The notes under the pieces are model-generated. The model was not told the origin of the DNA and ran no database searches. It saw only the letters and a list, made by a program, of their open reading frames with translations. The translations under genes and the position numbers were made by a program. From an uncultured Maribacter sp. (GTDB lineage Bacteria > Bacteroidota > Bacteroidia > Flavobacteriales > Flavobacteriaceae): a stretch of DNA of 64,000 nt. Positions 46,501 to 53,890 of this stretch are shown here, piece by piece. The DNA is taken from NCBI RefSeq assembly GCF_947500985.1, contig NZ_CANMTX010000004.1, forward strand, positions 248,001 through 312,000, read 5' to 3'. Each line of letters opens with the position of its first letter. Position 1 is the stretch's first letter.

Positions 46501-48455
46501 CCAACTACATTACCTACATCATAGTTGTTTGCAGTACTACCATTTATAGTTACATAACTTCTTACTCCGCCTCTTTCAACTTCAATCGTAACTCTATAGC
46601 CTGTTGCGTTTGGGGCTGGATTCCAACGAATATCACTATTAGCAGGTGTCGCTGTATCACTTGAATGAGGCATAGTGATTTCTGTACATAAAACATAAGA
46701 ACAGTTAACAGCGTCTCCTGTAATATTCCAACCATCATCATCTATTAAACTTTGTCTTTGTGTTAAAGCATCACAGTATTGTAAATTGGTTGCGCCTAAA
46801 TTAATACCAGAGTTTACCGTTTGTCCTGACCAAGCGATTAGAATGTTGTCATAATTTTCTTGAGAAATACCGCTGTTTGAGAATATATTACTCATGTTGG
46901 TTACCGAGGATATGTTCCAAACTCCTATGTTTTGATTAAAAGAAGTAGCAGCTGAAAACATTCCACTCATATTTGTAACTATTGAGGTATCCCAACCTGT
47001 GATATCTTCATTAAAAGAGGTCGCAAGGTTAAACATGTTAGTGAAGTTTGTTGCACTAAGTAAGTTCCAAGAGTTAAGAGGTTGATTAAATGCTGTAGCT
47101 CTATAAAAAATACCAGTAACATTGGTGACATTTGCAACATTCCAACTATTTAAAGGTTGATTGAAAACAGAAGCTTGTTGAAACATACTACCTATATTTG
47201 TAACATTACTAATATTCCAACCACTTATATTTTGATTAAAAGCGTCTGTTAAAGAGAACATGCCTTCCATATTTGTGACATTGGTAACTAACCAATTTCC
47301 AATGGGTTGATTAAAAGAAGAATTATCTCTGAACATGTTTTTCATATTGGTAACCGCACTAACGTCCCAGTTATCTAAGGGGTAGTTATAAACATTATCC
47401 CAATAATAGCCATCGAACATACTTTCCATATTCGTAACCTTACTGGTGTCCCAATTATTTAGTGGTTGATTAAATGTCCAGTGTCTTTGAAACATAAATG
47501 ACATATCTTCTACCAAAGAAACTATCCAGTCTCCGATAGGTTGATTAAATACAGCATTAGAAAACATGTGAGACATGTTGGTTACTTTACTTACATCCCA
47601 ATTTCCAATAGGTTGATTAAAACCAGAATCATCGAACATATAACTCATGTCTGTTACTTTAGATACATCCCAATTATTAAGTGGCATATTGAAGTCATTA
47701 GTATCCGAAAAAGTAAATGACATATTTGTAACTTGACTTACATTCCAATTGTTAATGTTTTGATTAAAATCTCCTGCATTATCAAACATTCCCATCATGT
47801 TTGTTACTGCTCCTGTATTCCAATTATCTAAAGGTTCATTGTATCTTGAGGCAGAATAAAATGTTTGAGACATATCGGTAATAGAACTAGTTACCCATAG
47901 GTCAAGAGGTCTATTAAAGCTACTATTTGAATAGAACATTCCAGAAATATCCGTTATAGTGCTTACATCCCAATCATTTACAATTCCATTAAAAGAAGAA
48001 CAACCTCTAAACATCTGTTTAAGAGTGGTTACTTGTGAAAGGTCAGGCGAATCAATAGCATCAAAATTCAAATTTTCACAACCATAGAAAGCATTTTCCA
48101 TAGTTTGCCATTGAATAGTACCCCAACTTAAAATTTCAATGATTTTAAGTTTGTCATTAGCTTGTTCATCGTTGAAATAGATAGAAGGAAAAGTACCGCT
48201 AATTTTGATAGTATACGTTCCAGGAGCACCGTAGTCATGAGTAATATTTCCGGTAACACCAGTATCGGTACTTGTATCTCCCCAGTCTATCGTGTAATTA
48301 TAGTTAGTATATGCGGGATTGGTTGGGATAGTTACCTGATTATTGGCAGAAGAACCAGATTCTATATTATTGGTGTTCCAAATAGATGTAAAATCTTGTC
48401 CTAAAAGACAGAGCGTAAAAAATAAGGAGAGCGTGGTAAGTAAGGTTTTAATCAT
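40515..48455 (-). CDS. Giant BspA-type leucine-rich-repeat surface protein with T9SS type B sorting domain
   Basis: The 2646-residue protein has a signal peptide (cleavage near LLGQ, residue 19). A PKD-like domain (about 25-95, NYTIDWGDTST) precedes 16 BspA/DUF285 repeats (W-D/N-V-S-x-V-T-N-M-x-x-M-F type). A fibronectin-III-like module (about 605-690) and a second PKD (about 695-775) precede 21 more repeats. Twelve further fibronectin-like modules follow (about 1395-2550), each with a CTxL start and a second cysteine near its end, suggesting disulfides. The end (YGFSPDGDGINEYW ... GTYFFNIQ) is the gliding-motility-type C-terminal domain that directs type B secretion. It is probably an adhesin or binding protein. 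Confidence 0.93.
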   Translation of the reverse strand: MIKTLLTTLSLFFTLCLLGQDFTSIWNTNNIESGSSANNQVTIPTNPAYTNYNYTIDWGDTSTDTGVTGNITHDYGAPGTYTIKISGTFPSIYFNDEQANDKLKIIEILSWGTIQWQTMENAFYGCENLNFDAIDSPDLSQVTTLKQMFRGCSSFNGIVNDWDVSTITDISGMFYSNSSFNRPLDLWVTSSITDMSQTFYSASRYNEPLDNWNTGAVTNMMGMFDNAGDFNQNINNWNVSQVTNMSFTFSDTNDFNMPLNNWDVSKVTDMSYMFDDSGFNQPIGNWDVSKVTNMSHMFSNAVFNQPIGDWIVSLVEDMSFMFQRHWTFNQPLNNWDTSKVTNMESMFDGYYWDNVYNYPLDNWDVSAVTNMKNMFRDNSSFNQPIGNWLVTNVTNMEGMFSLTDAFNQNISGWNISNVTNIGSMFQQASVFNQPLNSWNVANVTNVTGIFYRATAFNQPLNSWNLLSATNFTNMFNLATSFNEDITGWDTSIVTNMSGMFSAATSFNQNIGVWNISSVTNMSNIFSNSGISQENYDNILIAWSGQTVNSGINLGATNLQYCDALTQRQSLIDDDGWNITGDAVNCSYVLCTEITMPHSSDTATPANSDIRWNPAPNATGYRVTIEVERGGVRSYVTINGSTANNYDVGNVVGVSFTNEFMANDMVFVTVVPYNGEGPATGCQEINFTVVESWVNSLDAFKLTYDTTLQEGTTTTPINQLIIQTQSGFTYDYNIDWGDGQYDNNVTGAITHTYLNPGIYTVSIIGTFPSPRHNQSSGDAYKLLSIDQWGTQAWESMNNAFAGCENMEYNATDVPNLTNVTDMTSMFIVCDKFNGNINNWDVSNVTGMYGVFGSADIFNQPLNNWDVSNVTNMNFMFASTDEFNQDISSWNVGNVIDMARMFQQAESFNQPLNSWNVSNVIDMSQLFYSAEVFDQPLNLWNVEKVEEMDQMFYSAEVFNQDIDSWDVSSVTTMSQMFYSAIAFNEPLNSWDVSSVTTMASMFYNAEAFNQPLDSWNVNSVSTMSSMFSSTDSFNQNIDSWNVTNVTNMTSMFSYALSFDQPLNSWDVNSVVNMSSMFRGAAVFNQPLGNWNVSAVATMNNMFEDALLFNQPINTWNVSSVTLMESMFEDAAVFNQPLNNWNTAVVTNFEAMFKNALAFNEPLTSWNTGEALNMEEMFSGATAFNQNIDAWNVSFVTTMEAMFNGATAYNQAMNSWNVASVATMEDMFKGATAFNENISDWNVRGVTTMEEMFSDATAFNQVLNNWRISGVNNMDYMFRNASAYNQPMDLWNPGNVTMRSMFDNATSLNQSLAEWDVSNVTNMSDMLDHTALIRENYDNTLIAWSEQTLTSGITLGAEGLPYCDAQEERQSMIDTYGWTFSQDVRDCPIPECTQLASPLDGDTDVPVNTNITWDAALFAQGYRLTVGTSAGGNDIVDNETITNETSFEFTSDFNTGDTVYVTIIPFNDEGDAVGPCTEENFTISNDPATIPDCTNLTEPLNNANDVLVTSDLSWNPISNADGYKLIVGTSSGASDILNSEDVGNINTYEFTSDLPEDSDIFVTIIPYNDEGDAVSCTEESFHTELIPVPPVCTNLTSPINGATDVAIDTHLSWTPIANANGYLVLVGTTSGGIEIVNNVDVVGANTYDIPVDLQEGRLHYVTIIPYNDEGDATGCTEETFTTGDSTSPPSCTTLTAPINGATAVDPSTNLTWAELSSATGYNLTVGTTSGGSDIFTGDVLNVTTYDLATDLPESSPIYITVTPYNDNGDAIGCMEETFTTDGAPLCTSLITPANNATDIAVDTSIEWNASSNTDGYKLTVTASSSTANNLTDFDVTTGTTYDFANDFERGETVTVTIVPYNSIGNAVGPCTSESFTIIPPPVPVCTTLISPTDNATNIAVDSDLEWNASTGADGYKLTIVASTSTINNVTDLDITTGTTYSFSNDFTQGETVSVTLVPYNDQGDAIGCTAESFTIKPVPGCTSLIDPSNGAVDVAVDTNISWTAVSDATGYKLTVSASSSTVNNTTDELITSGNSYNFSNDFEQGETVTVTITPYNEVGDAIGCTSESFTIKPVPVCTILTAPANEDINIPVDTNITWNTITDATGYKVTVSATTSTANNGTFDVTTGNSYNFSNDFEQGENVTVTIVPYNEVGDAIGCTAESFTIKPIPLCTNLSLPENGDIDVPVDTGITWNEISDANGYHVTISASSSTANNGIFDVTTGNSYDFPNDFEQSETVTVTIVPYNEVGNAIGCTSESFTIKSVPLCTNLIAPADGDIVAEVDEISWNAVTDANGYKLTISATNTTSNNVTDLEVTGTSYIFPNDFNQGEMVTITITPYNEVGDAIGCTSESFTIRPIPPCTDLVASLNDAREVSVMADISWNSSFDADGYRISVGTSLNGTDIVNNEDVASLTSYTFAENLPSETLIYVTITPYNTSGDAVGCTSNSFETEVIIPECTVLSSPFNGETEVDLEASIIWQEVEKTDGYRLSIGTSAGGTDIVNNEDMGSNTSYSPVQEYPFGTEIFVTITPYNSKGDAIQCEQQSFTTLVPEDETKYGFSPDGDGINEYWHIDNIEYYPENVVSIYNRWGDMVFEIKNYDNNSAVFTGEANLKTKMGAGQLPDGTYFFNIQIEGETILQKTKGYVIIKR
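40815..44300 (-). repeat. Twelve fibronectin-III-like modules
   Basis: Each module of about 90-98 codons runs from CTxLxxPxNGATDVxVDTxxxW through the GYKLTV core to VTIxPYNxxGDAxGCTxESFT. The modules near 41400-42600 are the most alike, again pointing to internal duplication. Confidence 0.85.
44480..46060 (-). repeat. Second coding block of 21 BspA/DUF285 repeats
   Basis: Same repeat type as the first block; I count 21 cores. Adjacent copies such as those at 45440-45560 share long near-identical DNA (for example ATAGTTGTCACCGATGAAAC), which suggests recent tandem duplication within this block. Confidence 0.85.
46860..48110 (-). repeat. First coding block of 16 BspA/DUF285 repeats
   Basis: Repeats of about 24-26 codons, each with the pattern FNQPL-x-x-W-x-V-S-x-V-T-N-M-x-x-M-F. 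I count 16 V-T-x-M-x-x-M-F cores. Divergence between copies is moderate at DNA level, so the block is old or has been reshuffled. Confidence 0.85.
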
Positions 48456-48735
48456 GTTTGGTTGTGATATTAAGTAGTAACGAACTGTTTTGGCATATAT
48501 GATAAATTCTTTAAATCATGTTGTCAACGTACTATTTTCATAGGTGAACGATTCAGTTTTTAATGCCTTGTTAAATTTATGTTACACTGTATATAGTACA
48601 AACAACAGGGATAACAAGGTTAAAAGTATTTAGTTTGGAAAGTGAGAACGAGGTTCTATTTGCTAAATTGTTCAAATGGTACCACTCGGTTGAATGGTAC
48701 ATCATTTAGCTAAAAATAAAGTGAATATTACTTTT
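48456..48735. other. Upstream region of the BspA-type gene
   Basis: The gap holds the promoter listed separately, two direct copies of AATGGTAC (48675-48682 and 48693-48700, 18-base period) and flanking arms GCTAAAT/ATTTAGC (48662-48668, 48704-48710). AraC-type regulators often bind direct repeats, and such a gene lies immediately beside this region. Confidence 0.4.
48572..48602 (-). promoter_or_regulatory. Candidate promoter of the BspA-type gene
   Basis: On the minus strand TTTG (48599-48602) and TAAATTTA (48572-48579) are 19 bases apart, the classic Bacteroidota spacing; the -7 box has one mismatch. The leader would be about 110 bases. Confidence 0.45.
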
Positions 48736-50391
48736 TTAAAGTGAATTCTTATATTCTGACGGAGTAAGACCAGTGTAGTTTTTAAACGCTCTGTTAAAAG
48801 AAGTCTTACTTTTAAATCCAGAATCAAAAGCTATGGCAATCATTTTAGAATGTATGTTCTTTGGGTCTTTTAATTGATCTTGTGCTTCAATTATACGGTA
48901 AGAATTTATAAAATTATAGAAGTTCTGTTCAAATTCGTAATGCAATACTTCAGATAAATGATGACTACTAATCCTTAAATTATTAGCCAGTTCAGAATGA
49001 TTTAAAGAAGCATTTAAATAAGGCTTTTCATGCTTCATAAGTTCTAGAATAGAATTTTTATAAAGTTTTCTGTCTTCGATGGATAATGAAGAATTTTTAT
49101 ATGGAGCGGCTACTTTTTCAACAAGTTCATCTATACCTTTTAATCTATCATTTTTGGATAGTGATATGTTCTCAGGTTGTATATCTTTTGTGATACCAAC
49201 TTTATTGTACTTTTGTATTTCTTCTTTTAAGAGACTATATTGAGCCTGAATCTTTAATATGTTTTTCTTTTCTTTCTTTTTTTGAATTACATAAAAGAAT
49301 AAAAATCCTGAAAGGATTAATAGGGCGAAGCTTCCTGAAAAAATCAGCATCTTTTTATTTTTAAGTAATGATGATATGGTTTTATTATTTTCGGTTATTT
49401 CTGAATCTTTATCATCGATTTCTTTTTTTAATTCTAATTGGGTAGCTTGAGTGGTGTTGTTCAAGAAAATAGCCTGCGTTTTGATAAACGCCTTTTGTTC
49501 TTCATGAGATCTTTCAATATTTCCTTCACTTTCATAGACCTGAGCTAAGTATTCGTGACAATACATTTCAACTTCTAAATTTTCACTTTTCTTTCCAATG
49601 GCTAAAGCCTCTTCTAAATTGGTCAAAGCTAAAGAGGCCTCGTTTAATTTAAAATATGATTTCCCTAAGTTATAGAACAGCCATGCTCGATGTTTGGTTG
49701 GTTCCTCTGCTTTCGTATATTTTAATGCGCTGTTGCCAATAGTAATTGCTTCTGCGTATTTTTTTTGTTGATACAAGATGTCGCAAATATCATTTACCGA
49801 GCTTAAAATAACTACATTGTTATTTATTTCTTCGCCTAATTTTTTTGCCTGGTATAGATAGTCTAGGGCTTTGTCCAGTTCCCCTAGGTCAGAATAACTA
49901 TTCGAAAGTCCTATTAGTGCTGCAGCCTTTATTTTACCAGAGTTCTCTTCAAAATTGGCTACTATCAATACCTTTTCCATAGCGTCTATCGCCTTAGTAT
50001 AAAGTTTAATATCATAATAGGTATTGCCTAAATTCACTAAAACAACAGTTTTTGTTTTTTTGTCATCTGGTATTTCTTTGCACTTTTCTAAAGCGGTATG
50101 AAATAACGGTATTGATTTTTGTTGTTGCCCTTTGTTATTATAATAGATGGCTTGGTTAGTTAAAGAAATAATGTACATTTTTGATAAACCATACTCTTTA
50201 GAGATACTTTGTAAAGAGTCGGTATATGTTTTATGTAATTCATATTCCCCATTACCATAATGTTCTTGTAGTTTTTCTAAATAGTAGATGGCTTTTTCAT
50301 TTGCATTAGACATTTTTTCATCACTATCATTTTGAGCATTTAAATAAAAGAAAGTAGAAAAAAAGAAAATAAATAAGGGGGAGTATTTCAT
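48736..50391 (-). CDS. TPR-containing membrane regulator with AraC-type DNA-binding domain
   Basis: The ATG at 50391 (551 residues) gives a clean signal peptide (MKYSPLFIFFFSTFFYLNAQ); the 54 residues ahead of it in the longer frame look non-coding. TPR repeats fill about residues 60-310 (KTVVLVNLGNTYYDIKLYTKAIDAMEKVL and others). One membrane helix (about 346-368) is followed by a short coiled region, and the C-terminal 100 residues are an AraC-type helix-turn-helix (LRISSHHLSEVLHYEFEQ, IAFDSGFKSKTSFNRAFKNYTGLTPSEY). The layout implies an external or periplasmic TPR sensor and cytoplasmic DNA binding. It probably controls the adjacent BspA/PorP operon. Confidence 0.85.
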   Translation of the reverse strand: MKYSPLFIFFFSTFFYLNAQNDSDEKMSNANEKAIYYLEKLQEHYGNGEYELHKTYTDSLQSISKEYGLSKMYIISLTNQAIYYNNKGQQQKSIPLFHTALEKCKEIPDDKKTKTVVLVNLGNTYYDIKLYTKAIDAMEKVLIVANFEENSGKIKAAALIGLSNSYSDLGELDKALDYLYQAKKLGEEINNNVVILSSVNDICDILYQQKKYAEAITIGNSALKYTKAEEPTKHRAWLFYNLGKSYFKLNEASLALTNLEEALAIGKKSENLEVEMYCHEYLAQVYESEGNIERSHEEQKAFIKTQAIFLNNTTQATQLELKKEIDDKDSEITENNKTISSLLKNKKMLIFSGSFALLILSGFLFFYVIQKKKEKKNILKIQAQYSLLKEEIQKYNKVGITKDIQPENISLSKNDRLKGIDELVEKVAAPYKNSSLSIEDRKLYKNSILELMKHEKPYLNASLNHSELANNLRISSHHLSEVLHYEFEQNFYNFINSYRIIEAQDQLKDPKNIHSKMIAIAFDSGFKSKTSFNRAFKNYTGLTPSEYKNSL

Positions 50392-50598
50392 GTTTACCTG
50401 ACTATATAAGTAATTTGCCTTTGGTAATTTAAAAATAAAAATTTCCAAAAAGAAATAAGGGTTCTCATTAAATTGTTTTAATTGAAATTGAAACAATTGT
50501 TTGTCATTTTGAATTATTCTTCGAAGCATTATATTATGTGAAAGAGCTAACAAATATTAAAGGATTCAAATATATTTATCGATATATGTTATCTAAAT

Positions 50599-51477
50599 AT
50601 GTTGAAAGAAGAATCTTTAAATTCAAAATTTCGATTAAGTCATATTCCTAAACTACTAGCAGAGACCTATACATCATGGATGGAGAAAGAACCATTTCAA
50701 ATAAGTGCGGTTATAGCATATTATGCAATTCTCTCTTTGCCAGGTTTATTGATTTTGATATTGGAGTTAGTTGGGGGAATTTGGGGTAAAGAAATCGTAC
50801 GTGGTGAGTTGTTTGCTGAAATTTCGTCGGCTATGGGGCCCGATACGGCACAATCAATTCAAGAAATGATTGCAGACCGCGGTAGTCAACAAACATCGTT
50901 AGTAGCAACTCTTTTGGGGGTTGGAGTACTGATATATGGTGCAACCGGAGTTTTTTACCAGTTACAAAATTCTTTGAATGACATTTGGGAGGTAAAACCA
51001 AAATACTCGAACGAGGTGTTGTCTACTTTATTTATGAGATTAAAGGGCTTCGGGTTTATAATAATTATAGGCTTTCTATTATTGGTCAGTTTTGTACTCA
51101 CATCATTATTGTCTGCATTTTCATCACAGCTTTCTAAGCTTTTGCCAGAAGGAATGTTAGAGTTAGGTTTTGGGTTAGATATAATATTATCTCTAGGTTT
51201 TATATACCTCTTATTTGGAGCAATGTTTAAGTACCTGCCCAGCACCCATGTTCGGTGGAAAGCAGTTAAAGTAGGGGCTGCATTAACTGCGTTACTATTT
51301 TTAATAGGTAAATATGCTCTTGCTTTCTATTTTGGTAAAGCAGAGCCAGGTTCAACCTATGGTGCAGCAGGAAGCATAATTTTAGTAATGCTATGGGTCT
51401 CGTACTCTAGTTTAATTGTCACTTTCGGAGCCCAGTTCACCAAAATTTATTCAGATAGCTATTTGAAGGAGAATTAA
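50599..51477 (+). CDS. YihY/BrkB family membrane protein
   Basis: The 292-residue protein has about six membrane segments and the family pattern FQISAVIAYYAILSLPGLLILI, GVGVLIYGATGVFYQLQNSLNDIWEVKP and GSTYGAAGSIILVMLWVSYSSLIVTFGAQFTKIY. The older label ribonuclease BN for this family is not supported. Function is unknown. It converges with argH, overlapping its stop by three bases. Confidence 0.88.
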   Translation: MLKEESLNSKFRLSHIPKLLAETYTSWMEKEPFQISAVIAYYAILSLPGLLILILELVGGIWGKEIVRGELFAEISSAMGPDTAQSIQEMIADRGSQQTSLVATLLGVGVLIYGATGVFYQLQNSLNDIWEVKPKYSNEVLSTLFMRLKGFGFIIIIGFLLLVSFVLTSLLSAFSSQLSKLLPEGMLELGFGLDIILSLGFIYLLFGAMFKYLPSTHVRWKAVKVGAALTALLFLIGKYALAFYFGKAEPGSTYGAAGSIILVMLWVSYSSLIVTFGAQFTKIYSDSYLKEN

Positions 51478-52751
51478 ATCTCCTTCATTTTATCATTAAT
51501 TTCCTTTAAGCATAGATTACCTAAACTACCCTCGTGTGTGTGGTGAATATCTCTTTTAGGGGTAAAAGTGCCTTCGTTAATTTCTTGTCCCATTTTCTTG
51601 TACGCATCTCTAAAAGGCATGCCGTTTTGCACCAGCTCATTTAAAGTGTCAACACTAAATAGGTAATCATACTTCGGGTCTTCTAAGATGTCATTATTGA
51701 CTTTAATTTCTTTTAAACTGAATGTCAGTATTTCTAAACATGCTTTCATGTCTTGAATTGCCGGTATAATAATTTCCTTCACTAATTGTAGATCTCTATG
51801 ATAACCGCTTGGTAAATTATTTATGATTAAAGTAAGTTGATTTGGAATAGACTGTAACTTATTGCACTTACCACGTACCAATTCAAAAACATCAGGATTC
51901 TTCTTATGTGGCATAATGCTAGAACCCGTAGTCAACTCATCTGGGAAGGAAATGAAGTTGAAGTTCTGGCTCATGTACAAGCAAATATCCATAGCCATTT
52001 TAGAAAGCGTTGCAGCAATATTTGCGATGCCAAATGCAGTAGCTTTTTCCACTTTTCCTCTACTCATTTGAGCGGCAACTACATTGTATTTTAGTGTGCT
52101 AAAGCCCATTTCTTTAGTAGTAAATCTACGATTGATAGCAAATGAACTTCCGTAACCTGCAGCACTGCCTAACGGGTTTTGGTCGGCAACTTTGTAGGCG
52201 GCTTCAATAAAATAAAGGTCGTCAATTAAACTTTCTGCATAAGCAGAAAACCAAAGTCCGAATGAAGAAGGCATGGCAATTTGTAAATGTGTATACCCAG
52301 GTAACATAACATCTTTATGTTCTTGCGCTTTAACCAAAAGAAGATTAAAGAGCGACTTTGTCATTGATTTAATTTCTGTTAACTCATCTTTTAAATAAAG
52401 GTGCATAGCCACTAAAACTTGATCGTTTCTAGAGCGTGCGGTATGTATTTTTTTGCCAGTATCGCCTAAACTAAGGGTAAGCATGTATTCTATTTTAGAA
52501 TGCATGTCTTCAAAAGAATTTTCGATAGTAAAAGTTCCTTTTTCTATTCGTGCAGCGATAGTATTCAACTCTCTTACGAGGTCTTGAGTTTCTTTAGGTG
52601 TAATCAATCCGATTTCGCCTAACATTTTGGCATGAGCTCTAGATGCAATAATATCGTACTTAGCCAATAGTAAATCTAGTTCTCTGTCATTACCTACGGT
52701 GAAATGATCAATCTTTTTATCAGTGCTAAATCCTTTATCCCAGAGTTTCAT
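51474..52751 (-). CDS. argH: Argininosuccinate lyase
   Basis: The 425-residue protein carries the fumarase/lyase superfamily signature GSSIMPHKKNPDVFELVRGK and the N-terminal MKLWDKGFSTDKKIDHFTVGND. KIHTARSRNDQVLVAMHLYLKDE is the second ASL hallmark. It splits argininosuccinate into arginine and fumarate, the last step of the pathway. It is the last gene of the arginine/proline cluster, 73 bases after argE. The gap contains two direct copies of TCAAGTTCAAA. Confidence 0.95.
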   Translation of the reverse strand: MKLWDKGFSTDKKIDHFTVGNDRELDLLLAKYDIIASRAHAKMLGEIGLITPKETQDLVRELNTIAARIEKGTFTIENSFEDMHSKIEYMLTLSLGDTGKKIHTARSRNDQVLVAMHLYLKDELTEIKSMTKSLFNLLLVKAQEHKDVMLPGYTHLQIAMPSSFGLWFSAYAESLIDDLYFIEAAYKVADQNPLGSAAGYGSSFAINRRFTTKEMGFSTLKYNVVAAQMSRGKVEKATAFGIANIAATLSKMAMDICLYMSQNFNFISFPDELTTGSSIMPHKKNPDVFELVRGKCNKLQSIPNQLTLIINNLPSGYHRDLQLVKEIIIPAIQDMKACLEILTFSLKEIKVNNDILEDPKYDYLFSVDTLNELVQNGMPFRDAYKKMGQEINEGTFTPKRDIHHTHEGSLGNLCLKEINDKMKEI

Positions 52752-52824
52752 AATTCAAGTGTCAAGTTCAAATATCAAGTTCAAAACTTAATAATGATAA
52801 TTAATTTTATAATTAGCCGCACGC

Positions 52825-53889
52825 TTAGTGCATGAAGCCTTTTAATATTTTAATATACAAATCTATGCCTTCTTCAATTTCATGTACATAGATAAATTCA
52901 TTGGCTGAGTGAGAGCGTGTGCTGTCACCAGGCCCTAGTTTCAATGACTGGCAACTTAATGCTGCTTGATCAGAGAGTGTAGGTGAACCATAGGTTGTTC
53001 TGCCTAATGCAATACCCGATTTTACTAACGGATGGTCTTTATCTATTTTCGACGAATTGAGGCGTAAAGATCGCTCCTTTAATTCGCATGGCGCATTCTT
53101 CTTTAGTAAATCTGCAATTTCTTTGTTGCTATAGGCGTCATTTACACGAACATCAACTACCATATCAACTTGAGCTGGCACCACATTGTGTTGTGATCCT
53201 GCACTAATTTGAGTAACGGTCATTTTTACATCTCCCAAGGCTTCAGATGATTTGTCGAATGTGTAGTTCTTAAACCATTCTAAAACTTTAATAGAGTTGT
53301 AAATGGAATTATCATTGTTTGGATGTGCAGCGTGCGACGGAGTACCTTTTACCACAGCATCAAATACAACCAGCCCTTTTTCAGCAATAGCCAATTGCAT
53401 TAAAGTAGGTTCGCCAACTATAGCTACATCAATATGTGGTAATTTAGGTAACAGCCCGCGTAAGCTATTTTCACCTGCATTTTCTTCTTCTGCAGAAGCG
53501 ACCATAAGAATATTATGGCTGAGGTTTTCATCATTGTAATAGTTCACAAAAGTTGCTAAAAGAGACACTAAAGGTCCGCCTGCATCATTACTTCCTAATC
53601 CGAATAATTTACCATCTTCAATATGGGGCAAAAAAGGGTCTTTAGTATAGGCTTTATTAGGCTTAACGGTATCGTGATGCGAGTTTAAAAGTAGGGTAGG
53701 TTTAGAATTGTCCCAAAATTTATTCTTCGCAATAATATTGTTGAGGTCCCTTTCTGTAGGGATATCGTATTTTGCCAACCAAGCTTGTATAGCATCAGCA
53801 GTTTTGTCTTCTTCCTTAGAAAAAGATTCTATTGAAATTAGTTCCTTTAATAATGCTATCGCATTTTCTGTTAGTTCTGTTTGGTTCAT
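52825..53889 (-). CDS. argE: M20-family N-acyl-ornithine deacylase (ArgE-type)
   Basis: The 354-residue protein is an M20 metallopeptidase-family deacylase with H71 and D73 in SHHDTV, D102 in LGSNDAGG, the general-base pair E134/E135 in SAEEENAG and VGEPT downstream. In this operon it should remove the acyl group from N-acyl-citrulline or N-acyl-ornithine. Because the transcarbamylase here is of the acylated-ornithine type, N-acyl-citrulline is the likelier substrate. Its start lies one base after the argB stop. Confidence 0.88.
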   Translation of the reverse strand: MNQTELTENAIALLKELISIESFSKEEDKTADAIQAWLAKYDIPTERDLNNIIAKNKFWDNSKPTLLLNSHHDTVKPNKAYTKDPFLPHIEDGKLFGLGSNDAGGPLVSLLATFVNYYNDENLSHNILMVASAEEENAGENSLRGLLPKLPHIDVAIVGEPTLMQLAIAEKGLVVFDAVVKGTPSHAAHPNNDNSIYNSIKVLEWFKNYTFDKSSEALGDVKMTVTQISAGSQHNVVPAQVDMVVDVRVNDAYSNKEIADLLKKNAPCELKERSLRLNSSKIDKDHPLVKSGIALGRTTYGSPTLSDQAALSCQSLKLGPGDSTRSHSANEFIYVHEIEEGIDLYIKILKGFMH

Positions 53890-53890
53890 T

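Noticed and set aside
50392-50553. Extended N-terminus of the TPR-AraC protein
   Set aside because: The added 54 residues would hide the signal peptide that follows and look like translated AT-rich spacer.
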